A stretch of 64,000 nucleotides of DNA from Omphiscola glabra (GCA_964017045.1 OZ024808.1:8069284-8133283); one strand, 5' to 3'. Numbered from the stretch's first letter, positions 1-12,659 are shown. The notes: generated by a model not told the origin, from the sequence alone. Translations and numbers: made by a program.

Positions 1-740
1 AATAATAAAATTCACGATCATTATTTTCAAGAATCCCATTTTAAGACATGAATGTATCCTGCGCGGCTGTTCGGCTATTGAACACAAATGTCCACGCACT
101 TTTGGTGCACTTTTGCGGCATTGTATTCTTTGCGATTTTGAACAGAACAGTTACAGCCCTGCATGCGTGCACCCATACATTCATACATGATATTATTTGT
201 GATACTAATATTTCTCCTGTAAATAATCGAACGCGATAAGGCAGCGCCTACAAAGTTCTCTGACCTCGTGACGTCATCCATAGGACTGTTTATGACCTTG
301 TGACATCATTACTACAAACGCAAACGGCCTTGTGACGTCAATATTATGGAACTTGATGCCCCCCCCCCCACTTCCGCATACACTCAATATAAAATTTGTC
401 TCTTCACAGCATGAGCCACTCCAGCGGTCTCGCAATGGCTCCACCCCACTTTTCGCTTTTTTTGGTTTTAAGACACACTCATAACGGCACCCAATCCGTG
501 CCATCTTTACCTTGCTGCCACACTTACTTTTTCAGCCTCACGCCACCGCACAAAACTCCCCACCAGTTACGACTAATAACATCCCAACCCTGACCCCCCC
601 CCCCCCAACCAAATCTAAAAATGTGTCTTCTCGGATTTTCAATTCTGACAGTAAACCAAACAACCACTCTTGAGGATTTCATTCTAAACACTGAGAGGAT
701 ATTTAAAATAAGACACCGGCCATTTCGAGTCTACCAGCCA
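1..740. other. Intergenic DNA, no gene seen
   Basis: No coding signal that I can support. Three loosely spaced copies of a TGACCT-TGACGTCA-like segment lie at about 261-340. Poly-C runs occur near 361 and 595. Confidence 0.5.
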
Positions 741-1610
741 ACAGCAGATAAAACAGACCAACAACCGATAAAACAGACCAACAGCCTACAGCAGATAAAA
801 CAGACCAACAGCCAACAGCAGATAAAACGGACCAACAGCCAACAGCCGATAAAACAGACCAACAGCCTACAGCAGATAAAACAGACCAACAGCCAACAGC
901 AGATAAACAGACCAACAGACAACAGCAGATAACAGACCAATGGACAACAGCAGATAAAACAGACCAACAGCAAACATCAGATAAACAGACCAACAGACAA
1001 CAGCAGATAAACAGCCCAACAGACAACAGCAGATAAAACAGACCAACAGCCAACAGCAGATAAAACAGACCAACAGACAACAGCAGATCAAGCAGACCAA
1101 CAGCATACAGCAGATAAAACAGACCAACAGCCAACAGCCAATAAAACAGACCAACAGCCAACAGTAGATAAAACAGACCAACAGCAGATAGAACAGACCA
1201 ACATACCAACATCAGATAAAACAGACCAACAGACAACAGCCGATAAAACAGACCAACAGCCAACAACCGATAAAACAGACCAACAGCCAACAGTAGATAA
1301 AACAGACCAACAGCAGATAGAACAGACCAACATACCAACATCAGATAAAACAGACCAACAGACAACAGCAGATAAAACAGACCAACATACCAACAGCAGA
1401 TAAAACAAACCAACAGACAAAAGCAGATAAAACAGAACAACAGCCAACAGCAGATAAAACATACCAACAGACAAAAGCAGATAAGAGACCATCAGCAGAT
1501 AAAACAGACCATCAGCAGATAAGACAGACCATCAGCAGATGAGATAGACCATCAGCAGATAAAACAGACCAACATCCAACTGTAGATAAAAACAAATTAA
1601 CAGCCAACAG
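741..1610. repeat. 27-bp minisatellite (CAGATAAAACAGACCAAC type)
   Basis: About 32 imperfect copies of a unit of roughly 27 bp built on CAGATAAAACAGACC followed by AACAGC. Some copies are shortened to about 22 bp. Because 27 is a multiple of three, long open frames of short-period peptide (plus strand Q/T/K/N-rich, minus strand L/C/V/F-rich) run through the array. They are by-products of the repeat, not genes. Confidence 0.92.
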
Positions 1611-2403
1611 CAGTTACACAAGTAAAAGAAAGGCATTCCATGCCATCGGTTTGGAGGGGAGGGGGAGGGGTTAGTTTTGAGGAATGGAGGTGGGATCGAT
1701 GGGTGGGGGGTCGGGGGTTTCTCTCAATATTTTAAAGGTTAAAATCTAGTTTCCGACTCCGTGTCTGAAAACCTCCGACGACAAGTCAAGACAGACCCAG
1801 ACTAAGACGACGGATAAGTGGTGGGCTGGGCAGTGGTGGGGAATTGGAGCCCGGGGGGGGGGGAGGCTGGACGGCGGACACGACATCTTCAGAATCACCA
1901 GAAAAATCATCAGCAGTAATTCCAGCGACTGACAGCCGGCCACCAAATGACCCAATTACTGCGGGGAAGGGAACTCGGGACAACTAAAAGGACGACAGTC
2001 CTAACAAAATTACTTTTAAAATGATCAGCGACAAATAAAAAAAAATAATAATATAAAAAAAACAGCCAGCAACAAAACCTGAAGTTAGAAAGATGGCGGC
2101 GGAGAGCAGACATTTATGTTCTAGCGAGCGACTAAACGGTAAAACCCATCAAACGGGGAAGGGAGAAGAGAGTCAACACATGAATGGAACGCCGTGTACG
2201 GGGATAAGACGAGGGCATCAAAGAAGGCAACATTTAAACAAAAATAAAGACTCTTCATCTGCTAACACAACAGCAACAGCAATAACAACTGCGAGAGAAT
2301 TCGCTTCCTTATTGCTACCTTTGAAAAGATAGGATTTAATTATGACTGTGGGGGAGGGGGGGGGGGAGAGGAGGTGGGACTGCGTTCAAACCCTGTGAAA
2401 TAA
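1611..2403. other. G-rich spacer with a YY1-like ATG context
   Basis: Spacer with several G-runs (about 1657-1720, 1851-1863, 2349-2367). No recognised gene. The only notable site is the AAGATGGCGGC motif at 2090, listed separately. Confidence 0.4.
2090..2100 (+). promoter_or_regulatory. YY1-like AAGATGGCGGC motif overlapping an ATG
   Basis: AAGATGGCGGC is the classic YY1 core, which in animals often sits just downstream of a transcription start and overlaps the start codon. The ATG at 2093 opens 79 codons (to 2332) of unrecognised, basic, N/T/S-rich peptide. A GTAAAA donor-like sequence lies about 45 bp in. This may be a first exon with its promoter, or chance. I see no downstream exon. Confidence 0.25.
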
Positions 2404-2718
2404 ATAAATAGTGGAACAAGAATAGCTTTGGCTTGAAAAAGAGAGGGAAAAAGAAGAAGAAGATAAGACAACCTGTTTTCTACATAGAGGGAGAGAGAAG
2501 GAGAGGGAGAGAGAGAGACAGAGACATGAGGAAGAGGGAGAGACAGAGACAGAGAGCTACATTGTGGTCTGGGTTTTTCAATTTCAAATAATTTGTAATT
2601 TCTTGTTTTCTATTGTCTGCTGAAGAGGGCATCTAGCCGTAACGTACTTTTAATTGTACAGTTTTTTTTTCTTGTTTTTTTTTTCTCAAGACTAAATATA
2701 TTTTGTTCCACTATTTAT
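2404..2718. repeat. Inverted-repeat-bounded element (about 315 bp)
   Basis: ATAAATAGTGGAACAA at 2404-2419 is repeated inverted at 2703-2718. The interior has a GA-rich tract (2437-2560) and a T-rich tract before the right arm. It looks like a small non-autonomous element, but I could not identify a target duplication. Confidence 0.4.
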
Positions 2719-3051
2719 CAGGATTAAATGTGTGACGACAGTACGGATGAGTATTAACTTTAGTAGATAGGACTTTTTAAGCAGGGGTGGCTTCTGTATA
2801 GCACTGTGGAACTACAGCACCCCCTCCCTATTTTCAGCAATAATTGATTAATATCGTACAGTGTAATGATTTCGTGTACTTGTTTATTTCTGTAATATTT
2901 GTAAATAATACTTAATACTATATACAATAATAATTCTCGTGTGGATCTTTCTTGTTCGCCCCGCTCTCATTGCGCACCGTGCTGAACTCTCATTTGCTGC
3001 TTTCCTTGTCCTTCACTTGATCACGTACGCAACGAATACGCACAGCTCTAT
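2719..3051. other. Spacer, nothing recognised
   Basis: Mixed-composition DNA without reading frames, repeats or RNA-like structure that I can support. Confidence 0.4.
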
Positions 3052-3175
3052 CAGCGTTTCCCAAATGCCGAGTCGCGACACTGTACCGGGTTAAGAAAGT
3101 AAAATTACCGGGGCGCCGAACAAAGAAGAACAACACACAAATAAACGGTTACCGGGTCACGAAAAAGAAACGCTG
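3052..3175. mobile_element. Short hAT-type MITE (124 bp)
   Basis: Ends CAGCGTTTCCCAAA and (inverted) CAGCGTTTC, the CAG-start usual for hAT elements. The interior carries TTACCGGGTCACGAAAA, shared with the copy in DHX16 intron 10 (60,919-61,020). Flanking octamers AGCTCTAT and AACTAGAT match at only 5 of 8 positions, so the target duplication is eroded. Confidence 0.55.
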
Positions 3176-3574
3176 AACTAGATGATCAACTTTGATGCAA
3201 TGAGTGATCGTCTTTTAAATGACCTGGCAGTACTATTTGAATTGTAGCTCAGAGCGGGGAATGGCAAGTGTGTTACAAGCGCCGTGCAATTGCTTTGCTA
3301 CAGCTAGTGATACATAATTCAGAACGTCAGTGGTCATCGCCATTCATCTCATGTGTGGGGGGTTAGGGGGGGCTGCAAAAATGCTTGCATGGAACAGTGT
3401 AACACTGAGTGTACTCAATAGTTCCAGTGACGCGGTGTTTGTTTGTTCCAGGCATGCGCACATGAGGACAAGCTGACCCTCGGTAGAGAGAAAAGCACTG
3501 CCCCTCACGCAGTTCCAATCTTCTTGTTTGTATGGGGTAGGCTGTGTTTACGTTTTGTCATCAGTGTGTAGCCT

Positions 3575-3725
3575 CTGTGGTGTGTCATACATAGATTCGT
3601 GTTGCTCATACATAGATTAGTGGTGTGTCATAAATAGAGTAGTGGTGTGTCATAAATAGAGTAGTGGTGTGTCATACATAGAGTAGTGGTGTATCATACA
3701 TATAGTTGTGGTGTGTCATACATAA
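3575..3725. repeat. 22-bp tandem repeat (GTGTGTCATACATAGA)
   Basis: About six imperfect copies of a GTGTGTCATACATAGAKTAGTG-type unit. Confidence 0.75.
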
Positions 3726-3754
3726 GAGCATATGAATGTGATAAACTGTAACCA

Positions 3755-3870
3755 AAGCTCGAAATCGGCCTAAGTGGGAACTAGCCGGCCAAATCGCCAA
3801 TATCGCCTCACATTGACCGGCCAATGTCCGATCTTTTCTTGATTTCGGGATTAGGCTAGACAGTTTGCGA
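3755..3870. repeat. GGCCGGCCA-containing dispersed sequence, copy 1
   Basis: Shares GGCCGGCCAA and GACATTGG/TGTCC patches with 5,985-6,170. The two are probably copies of one dispersed element; boundaries are not resolved. Confidence 0.3.
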
Positions 3871-3971
3871 AATGGCATGGGGCAATCGACTAAACAAAGT
3901 CATGAGCATATTTTTGTTGTTTGTTTATCGTAATGATAATCGCATTATATGGATTATTATATTACTATATA

Positions 3972-4549
3972 TACCCCGCCAAACATTGGCGACGGAAATA
4001 CGTGAACTTCCCATCTACTAGATATAGCCCGCCAAAAATTGGCGACAGCAACGCGTGAACTTCCCATCTACTAGATATAGCCCGCCAAACATTGGCGACA
4101 GCAATGCGTGAACTTCCCATCTACTAGATATAGCCCGCCAAACATTGGCGACAGCAATGCGTGAACTTCCCATCTACTAGATATAGCCCGCCAAACATTG
4201 GCGACGGCAATACGTGAACTTCCCATCTACTAGATATAGCCCGCCAAACATTGGCTACAGCAATGCGTGAACTTCCCATCTACTAGATATAGCCCTCCAA
4301 ACATTGGCTACAGCAATGCGTGAACTTCCCATCTACTAGATATAGCCCGCCAAACATTGGTGACAGCAATCCGTGAACTTCCCAACTACTAGATATAGCC
4401 CGCCAAACATTGGCGACGGCAATACGTGAACTTCCATCTACTAGATATAGCCCGACAAACATTGGCGACAGCAATGCGTGAACTTCCCATCTACTAGATA
4501 TAGCCCGCCAAACATTGGCGACGGCAATACGTGAACTTCCCATCTACTA
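3972..4549. repeat. 53-bp minisatellite (CCCGCCAAACATTGGCGAC)
   Basis: Eleven well-conserved units of 53 bp, each with CCCGCCAAACATTGGCGAC and GTGAACTTCCCATCTAC. Variation is mainly CAATGCG/CAATACG and GGCGAC/GGCTAC. Confidence 0.95.
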
Positions 4550-5346
4550 AAGTTGTACTTATCAAAACATGAACTCAAGTAACGCACATTAAAGAATCCC
4601 ACATTTTGCTACACCCCTCTCCCATGATACGTCGCTGCACACTTTTTATTTGATGCCCATGAACTATATTCTATTGTCCCAATCACTTTTAAACCGAATA
4701 TTTTTTTATACCATATTTAAATTGAGACGATTTCATTTTCCGAAAAGAAAATATTACGCGCAAAACGCAGTTGCGTTATTAAACAAATTAAGATATCATT
4801 TAGCTTAGTTATCGGGAATTATATTTTGAGCGCTAGTGAACTCATTATTGAGCCATACTTTAATTCAATCAAACATAGAGAAGAATTTGTAATATACTCT
4901 CAATACCAAATACGCTGAATAGGAAAGCAGCCAGCGTGTTAGGAAGCAGCCGGAAATGGAAGCAGTCCACGAGTCACACCAGAAGCGTAATATATATAAG
5001 AGATTACCAACATCAGTCAAATTAGTTTATTATAGTAAATTATCAATCCTTATCATCACTTGTTACAACAAGATGAACTTTTATGACATTTCGAATTACA
5101 CAGCTGTTTGTTATTTTTACATTTGCGGCGATTTGTTGAGCACCTGGTAGTGCGATTGCATCGAGTGTAGCCTTGGCCGCCGGTCAGTGATTGTGAAGAC
5201 ACGACGGTTCGCAGTGATTTTTCTTCGGTGCCCACGGATGCCAATGTGAGCAGTTTCTCGTACAAAATGGAAAACTCACTTCTGGAATACAGTTGTTTGA
5301 GAACACCGTGTTCTGTTCCTATCGCGTAGAAAGCGCCCTCGAAGTT
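4550..5346. other. AT-rich spacer, nothing recognised
   Basis: No supported gene or repeat. Confidence 0.4.
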
Positions 5347-5960
5347 CATTATTATTATTATTAGTTGTCTTATATAGCGCGGTACCCCAGCATAGGGCTG
5401 GGCTCACCGCGCTGTACATAGAAATATTAGCAAAAGAGACATAATCGTGACAATAAAATAAAATACATTTATGTAATAAAGAAAACAGCTGTATAGAAAC
5501 AAAAAACAAACAAATTTATATTCACCCCACAACTTTTATATGTCAAGCGAAGCTGTCGAAGGGGTGAATAGACAGAAGGAAGTTCGGTTAGATAGGAAGG
5601 GCAGGAATCCGAGAAAAAGTTGTGAAGGAGAACAGACAACTTATAATCAATGCGTGCCTGTAAAGGGAGCCAATGAAGTGAGTGGGGTGGCGTGATCACG
5701 TCTTTTTTCCCTTAGAACTAGCCTAGCAGCTGAATTTTGAACCTTTTGTAGTTTTCCTATGAAGTGTTTTGGTGAACTTGACAGAAGAGAGTTGCAATAG
5801 CACAGACTAGTGGTTTTGTTGCACTAACTGTGAGGTAGTGGCGAATGGAGGTGATCTGACAGATAGCGGTGAATGCAGAACGACAAATGTGGGAGACATG
5901 TTTATCGAGAGACAACCGCAAGGACGCTTCGTGGATCACCGCGACCTCTGTCAACATCTA
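5347..5960 (-). mobile_element. 5'-truncated LINE fragment (RT C-terminus and 3' tail)
   Basis: Read on the minus strand from 5,957, the peptide DKHVSHICRSAFTAICQ..SIRHYLT matches the region after the reverse-transcriptase palm of CR1/L2/Rex-type LINEs. After a frame change it continues with LHWLPLQARIDYKL..L and SCPSYLTEL (5,699-5,530), the familiar C-terminal block of the same ORF2. It is followed by a 3' UTR with GCTGGGCTCACCGCGCTG (seen on the plus strand at about 5,397) and an (AAT)n tail at 5,347-5,362. The copy is truncated, frameshifted and inactive. Confidence 0.75.
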
Positions 5961-5984
5961 GTACACGGAAAACCTACAGCCGTG

Positions 5985-6170
5985 CCGCCTTGCATCAACA
6001 CATCGAATATTGGCCAGGGATTTCCCGGCACTTCGGGAAGTGGCCGGCCAAAGTAACATATACACTTACCATGTCCAGTACATCGGACATTGGTCACACG
6101 CCTCGGCCAAAGTGAGAAATGGCCGGCCTATTCGGGAACTGGCCAAACTTCCGGCTTGTGGCCGTAACAT
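5985..6170. repeat. GGCCGGCCA-containing dispersed sequence, copy 2
   Basis: Contains several TTCGGGAA..TGGCC and GGCCGGCC patches, related to 3,755-3,870. Confidence 0.3.
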
Positions 6171-6457
6171 ATACATACTTAGTGAAATATATATCTTCAG
6201 GCTTTTATCTGTCCATATGTTTTTTTCACTGTGTGTATCAGTCACGCGCCATCACGGTTAATAAGTGAGTTTCTACGGGTTCTATTAAATACAAATATCG
6301 GGAATTTTCTTGAAATCTCCAATTTAAATCCCAAGTAAGAATTTGAACAGATCACCGTACTCTGGATGTCGGGTAAAACCAACCTCTGCTTCGGCGATTG
6401 GTCGCAAAGTTCTCACCAAAAAACCTGGCCCAGACCCACACAACTTGGCCAGCCGCA

Positions 6458-6995
6458 CGGAACACACAATTGGCCATAATACACGGGACACACAACTGGC
6501 CATGACACACGGGGCACACAACTGGCCATGACACACGGGGAACACAACTGGCCATGACACACGGAACACACCTGGCCATGACACAACTGGCCATGACACA
6601 CGGGGAACACAACTGGCCATGACACATGGGAAAGACAACTGGCCATGACACACAGGAAACACAACTGGCCATGACACACGGGAAACACAACTGGTCATGA
6701 CACACGGGAAAGACAACTGGCCATGACACACAGGAAACACAACTGGCCATGACACACGGGAAACAGAACTAGCCATGATACACAGGACACACAAGTGGTC
6801 ATGACACACGGGAAACAGAACTGGCCATGACACACAGGACACACAAGTGGCCAAAACACACGGGACACAGAAATGGTCATGGGCTTGGTATGGGGACACA
6901 CAACTGGCCATGACACACGGGAAAGACTACTGGGCATGACACACGGGAAAGACTACTGGCCATGACACATGGGACACACAAATGGCCATGACACA
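6458..6995. repeat. 26-bp minisatellite (ACTGGCCATGACACACGGG)
   Basis: About 20 units of ACAACTGGCCATGACACACG plus GGAAAC/GGACAC, with shortened units near 6,570-6,600. Long C/V/S/W-rich frames on the minus strand are repeat by-products. Confidence 0.93.
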
Positions 6996-7598
6996 TAAAT
7001 GGACCGGAATTTCAAAAAGTAAACACCTCGTCCGATGTGCTTCAGCTAATCATAACTTAATTGGCTCCCTTTGCTCAGCAGTCTCAAATGTCCTCCCTTC
7101 ACTATCCCGGCCCGTCACCCGATCATCGCCGGCATATCCAGTGTCCCGTCTCCAATCACACGTGTATTACATGGCCCTCGACCATTATCTCGGCGAAGGA
7201 TCCGTCAAATTGTTTGTTGTTGACGAGAGAGAGACTATGACGCCGCATTGCAGGAAACTTTTCTTACATCCGGTTAACATCCCCCCCCCCACCCAAAACG
7301 ACGTGGAAACCCCCCTCCCACCCTTCCACTCCTCACGTTTCTCTTAGTTATTTTATCTTTAAGTGAGATCTGCCTGGCGAACAGGCATCAACCACCCCAC
7401 CCCCCTTTCCTCGTGTAACAATGCATGCCCGCGGCATCGGAGAAAAGTGCTCCTTTGTTCACGTGTCAGTTCCACTGGGCAGTTCCCGCCTTTTCTCGTA
7501 TTCTCTCCCATTGTTTTCAAACACCCCACCCCCCTCCCCCAATCACCTTCTTCTTTCTTTCGTTTCGATACACACAACGGGTGTTATTTGATAGCGTC
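6996..7598. other. Spacer, nothing recognised
   Basis: C-runs at about 7,280 and 7,395-7,540. No supported gene. Confidence 0.4.
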
Positions 7599-7742
7599 CA
7601 CACCAAGGACGAGATCACGTCTACACACTATGACGAGATCACGTCTACACACAATGACAAGATCACGACTACACACAATGACGAGATCACGTCTACACAC
7701 AACGACGAGATCACGTCTACACACAATGACGGGATCATGGCC
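7599..7742. repeat. 24-bp tandem repeat (GACGAGATCACGTCTACAC)
   Basis: Six copies of GACGAGATCACGTCTACACA plus CAAT, ending in an eroded copy at 7,729. Confidence 0.9.
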
Positions 7743-7794
7743 ACCATTTAACAGCAGATAAATGAATACATTTTTTTTTCTAAAAAAAAAGTGT

Positions 7795-8535
7795 GTTCGA
7801 TCCTCTCTCCCTGCTCCCTTCCCTCTCTTTACCTCTCTCTTATTCTCATTTAACCCCTCTCTCTCTCCCCCTCGCTCTCTCTCCGCCATCTCTTGCTCTG
7901 TGCATTTTAAAATATCTTTCCTCATCCTGTAATAATTTTTTTTTTTTTTAATTTCAAGTGTTCCCGTTTCTAATTTTCACTTCAACTTTCTTTCTCTCTT
8001 TCTCTCTCACTCACCTACTCTCTGTCCTATCACTCTTTCTCTCTGTTTTCACTCTCTCTTCTCTGTCTTCTCTCTCTTTGTCTTCTCTCTTCTCTGTGTT
8101 CTCTCTCTTTGTCTTCTCTCTTTATGTCTTCTCTCTCTTTGTCAACTCTCTTTATGTCTTCTCTCTCTTTGTCAACTCTCTCTCTTCTTTCTCTGTCTTC
8201 TATCTCTCTCTGTCCTTTTTATTTCTCTCTCTGTTTTCTCTTTCCTCTCTCTATCCCCACTCTCTTTCTGACTTCTTCCTCTCTCTCTCTTTCTGTCTTC
8301 TCCCTCTCTTTCTGTCTTCTCTCTCTCTCTCTCTCTCTTTCTGTCTTTTTTCCCTCTGTCTACTCCAACTCTTTATCTGTTTTCCTTCTCTCTCTTTCTG
8401 TCTTCTCTCACTCTCTCTACTCTATCTCTCTGCCTGTCCTCTCTGTCACTCTGTCTCTATATGCCCCTCTATGCCTCTCTCTGTCTCTCTATCCCTCTCT
8501 CTATCCCTCTCTCTACCCCTCAATCTGTCAGTCTC
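7795..8535. repeat. CT-rich (polypyrimidine) tract
   Basis: About 740 bp almost entirely C and T on the plus strand, with local CTCTCTTTGTCTT patterns. The L/S/F-rich open frames across it result from composition. Confidence 0.9.
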
Positions 8536-8935
<400 letters not shown>

Positions 8936-9360
8936 ATTATCTCATCCAAACAATTGTGATCTTCACTATTGTGATCGTCACTATCGTGATCTTCCCTATC
9001 GTGATCTTCACTAGTGGGATCTTCACTTTTGCTGTCCTCGCACGTATTTGTATCCCTCATAATCGCAGTGTTCATTATTTCCTTAAGATTCATGGCACTT
9101 TGCGCTGATACCATGAAAAAAAAAAGCCAAGTGCAATAGAAAGTAAATGCACATAATGAGCATGTTTTTGTGGGGCGGTCAGCCCTCGAAGCGCCATCGG
9201 TTTAATAAAATCTAATCGAAAGTAAAACGAGACAGACAAGGCACGGTTAGGGTGAGGGGGCTGACAATTGTGGTTGAAATAATCTACATAGAAGCGATAA
9301 GGTATGGTGTCAACAATTTCTTTCATTCGATTCTTTCTCCTCGGCTAGGACTCATCTCTC

Positions 9361-9658
9361 GTATCCGGAAATTTGATCGAAAGAAATTTCGTCGACGGAA
9401 AATTGATCGACGGAAATTTGATGGAACGGAAATTTGGTCGAATCTTTTTTTTAGTTTATACGTTAAAATTGTGCGCCAAATTTCTTTTTCAACGCATTAT
9501 TTTGTTTTAATGTATAGTATAGTGCGTTCAAAAAGAAATTTGACGAAAATTTTAACGTCTGAACTGAAAAAAAGATTCGACCAAATTTCCGTTCGATCAA
9601 ATTTCCGTCGATCAATTTTCCGTCGACGAAATTTCTTTCGATCAAATTTCCGGTAACC
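9361..9658. mobile_element. Fold-back element with long inverted arms and 10-bp direct repeats
   Basis: Left arm (about 9,365-9,450) and right arm (about 9,570-9,653) are near-perfect reverse complements. Each carries repeated GATCGACGGAAATT and GGAAATTTG motifs, with a spacer of about 120 bp. CTCATCTCTC occurs immediately before (9,351-9,360) and after (9,659-9,668), which fits a target duplication of the length made by Mutator-like elements. The right flank is CT-rich, so the direct repeat could be partly chance. No transposase is present. Confidence 0.65.
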
Positions 9659-9765
9659 CTCATCTCTCTCTCTCTCTCTCTACCTCTCTCCTTTTTCGTT
9701 CTTTCTCTTCTTATTTCACTATCGATCTCTCTCCCTCTGCGTTCCTTACTTACTTATTCTTCTTG

Positions 9766-9799
<34 letters not shown>

Positions 9800-9805
9800 T
9801 CTTCC
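9659..9805. repeat. CT microsatellites
   Basis: (CT)n stretches at 9,663-9,685 and 9,768-9,796. Confidence 0.85.
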
Positions 9806-10144
9806 TCCCTCACTCCCTCTGTAAATGTTCTGGCATACGTCCGTCACAATGTGACAATGGTGTAGACTTCACAAGACGAAATCACAAGGTATGGGATTTT
9901 TCTTTTAGGACGATAAGCTGGTTATACATATATGTATGTGTTTGTCTGTCTGACTGTCTGTGTCTGTCTGGGTGTGTATGTGTATGTGTGATTCATTACG
10001 TTTCCCCGCTAAAAAATGCAGATATCCAGTCCGAAAATGTAAAAAAAATTTTTTTTTAAATAGTACAATAATATTTTCAAGTCTATGAAAGCGGGTCAGC
10101 AATCCCTGCTCAGACAGCACATCAGAGCGGCTTTCCATATCCAT

Positions 10145-10806
10145 ATAAAATCCACGTAACCTACTTATAACAACATCCACGTATCCCACTTAAAATAACA
10201 TCCACATATTCCACTTATAATAACATTCACATATCACACTTATAATAACATCAACATATAACACTTATTATAACATCCACGTACTCCATTTATAATAACA
10301 TCCACTTATCCCACTTACAATAACATCCAAGTATCCCACTTATAATAAAGTCAAGTATCCCACTTATAATAACTTCCAAGTATCCCGCTTTTAATAACAT
10401 CCACGTATCCCACTTATAATAACATCCACATATCACACTTATTATAACATCCAAGTATCCCACTTATAAAAACATACACATATCCCACTTATAATAACGT
10501 CCAAGTATCCCACTTATAAAAACATACACAATCCTTTTTATAGTAACATCCACGTATCCCACTTATAATAACATCCAAGTATCCCGCTTATAATAACATC
10601 CAAGTATCCCACTTATAACATACACTTTTCCCATTTCTAATAATATCCACGTATCCCACTTATAATAACATCCACGTATCCCACTTATAATAGCATCCAC
10701 GTATCCCACTTATAATAGCATCCACATATCTTACTTATAATAACATCCACGTATCCCACTTATAATAACATCCACGTATTCCACTTATAATAACATCCAC
10801 ATATAT
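10145..10806. repeat. 25-bp minisatellite (CTTATAATAACATCCACGTA)
   Basis: About 26 units of CTTATAATAACATCCACGTA plus TCCCA, with frequent ACGTA/ACATA/AAGTA substitutions. Confidence 0.93.
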
Positions 10807-10854
10807 AAAACGTGCACACGCCATCATTTTGTCATTTCATGGCTGGCTTCTTAT

Positions 10855-11775
10855 CATTTATAGGAGATTTGATTATCAAGTATAGGAGATTTGATTATAA
10901 AGTATATGAGATTTTATAATCAAGTTTAGGAGATTTGATTATCAAGTATAGGAGATCTGATTATCAAGTGTAGGAGATTTGATTATCAAGTATAGGAGTT
11001 TTGATTATCAAGCTTAGGAGAATTGATTATCAAGTTTAGGAGATTTGATTATCAAGTATAGGAGATTTGATTATCAAGTATAGGAGATTTGATTATCAAG
11101 TATAGGAGATTTTATAATCAAGTTTATTAGATTTGATTATCAAGTGTAGGAGATCTGATTATCAAGTGTAGGAGATTTGATTATCAAGTATAGGAGATTT
11201 GATTATCAAGTTTAGGAGAATTGATTATCAAGTTTAGGAGTTTTGATTATCAAGCTTAGGAGAATTGATTATCAAGTTTAGGAGATTTGATTATCAAGTA
11301 TAGGAGATTTGATTATCAAGTATAGGAGATTTGATTATCAAGTATAGGAGATTTTATAATCAAGTTTATTAGATTTGATTATCAAGTGTAGGAGATCTGA
11401 TTATCAAGTGTAGGAGATTTGATTATCAAGTTTAGGAGAATTGATTATCAAGTTTAGGAGATTTGATTATCAAGTATAGGAGATTTGATTATCAAGTATA
11501 GGAGATTTGATTATCAAGTTTAGGAGAATTGATTATCAAGTATAGGAGATATGATTATCAAGTATAGGAGATTTGATTATCAAGTATAGGAGAATTCATT
11601 ATCAAGTTTAGGAGAATTGATTATCAAGTATAGGAGATATGATTATCAAGTTTAGGAGATTTGATTGTCAAGCATAGGAGATTTGATTTAGTTTAGGAGA
11701 TTTGATTATCAACTTGAAGAGATTTGATTAACAAGTTCAAGAGATTTGATAATCAAGTTTATGAGATTCGATTTG
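10855..11775. repeat. 22-bp minisatellite with 242-bp higher-order unit
   Basis: About 41 units of GGAGATTTGATTATCAAGTA plus TA. A diagnostic variant (GATTTTATAATCAAGTTTA) recurs near 11,108 and 11,351, exactly 11 units apart, which indicates block duplication within the array. Confidence 0.94.
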
Positions 11776-12014
11776 TATGTATACGTGTGACCTAAAACAC
11801 TTGAAACGTCAGCCATCGTTAAAAATGATTTTATTTCTTTTTAAATCTACGTTTTTTAAAAATATTTTACATGATATAAAACCCTGTTCCAAATTCGTTT
11901 TTGTAAAATCATTATAATCACCGAAAATAAGAGGTAGAAAACAAAATATATTTACTAAATCACTGCTACTTAATACTAACTGAGCTATGCGATTTCTGAC
12001 TATCTTTCGTTAGT

Positions 12015-12320
12015 GATGTGTCAACTATGCGCTGTCAGTCATGTGTCGTGGTCAACAATCAATGGCGTACTGTCAGCTGTGTGTCATGTGCTGGCGGTCA
12101 TGTGACATGTCGGCCATGTGACATGTCGACTAGCTGTGTGCTGCCAGTCATATGTCGTGTCAACCGCGTTCTGCCGGTCATATGTCATGTCGTCTGCGTG
12201 TCGTCCGTCTGGGTGTCGTCGTCGCCAAACCGTGCCGTGTCGTCTTTGCACTGTCAGTCATGCGTCGTGTCAGCCGTACGACGTCTAGCCCCGGCCACGT
12301 CGGCCGTGTGATGTCCACCC
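12015..12320. repeat. Degenerate GTCATGTGTCGTGTC repeats
   Basis: Irregular repeats of about 30 bp based on CTGCCAGTCATATGTCGTGTC. The open frames are short and low in complexity. Confidence 0.6.
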
Positions 12321-12473
12321 CTGTGTTTCAGTCGGCCCCCACAAAGACATGACAGCCAGAGACGGATAGGCACGGCTAACGAGCAGGGAATGCCATCTCA
12401 TACATACACATTGGCGAGGGCTCAATGAATAGACACGATTCACTAACCTTTTCTCCGATTGGCAGTGACGACA

Positions 12474-12562
12474 CATCCGGGTACCTAGTGGGGGAGCAAC
12501 TCCCGGGTACCTAGTCCAAAAGGGGAGTAATTCTCGGGTACCTAATCCAAAGGGGGAAGAAC
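12474..12562. repeat. About 37-bp repeat (GGGTACCTAGTCCAAA), three copies
   Basis: Three adjacent copies of GGGTACCTAGT..GGGGGAG.AACTC. Confidence 0.7.
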
Positions 12563-12659
12563 TCGCACAACAGACGAAATTCTTGTCAAATTGATTTTTT
12601 CCCCCTCTTCTGTAGCCGGCAAATCTCGGAAGCTGGCAGAGTGGCGGGGAGAACTAGTA

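Noticed and set aside
703..1492. Long Cys/Leu/Val-rich minus-strand frames that look like membrane proteins
   Set aside because: They are direct translations of the 27-bp minisatellite and have no start context or conserved domain.
4000..4549. CRISPR-like array (regular 53-bp periodicity)
   Set aside because: The whole unit, not just a short direct repeat, is conserved. There are no unique spacers, and the context is eukaryotic.
6324..6937. Cys-rich minus-strand frames (CVSCVSWPV repeats)
   Set aside because: By-product of the 26-bp array.
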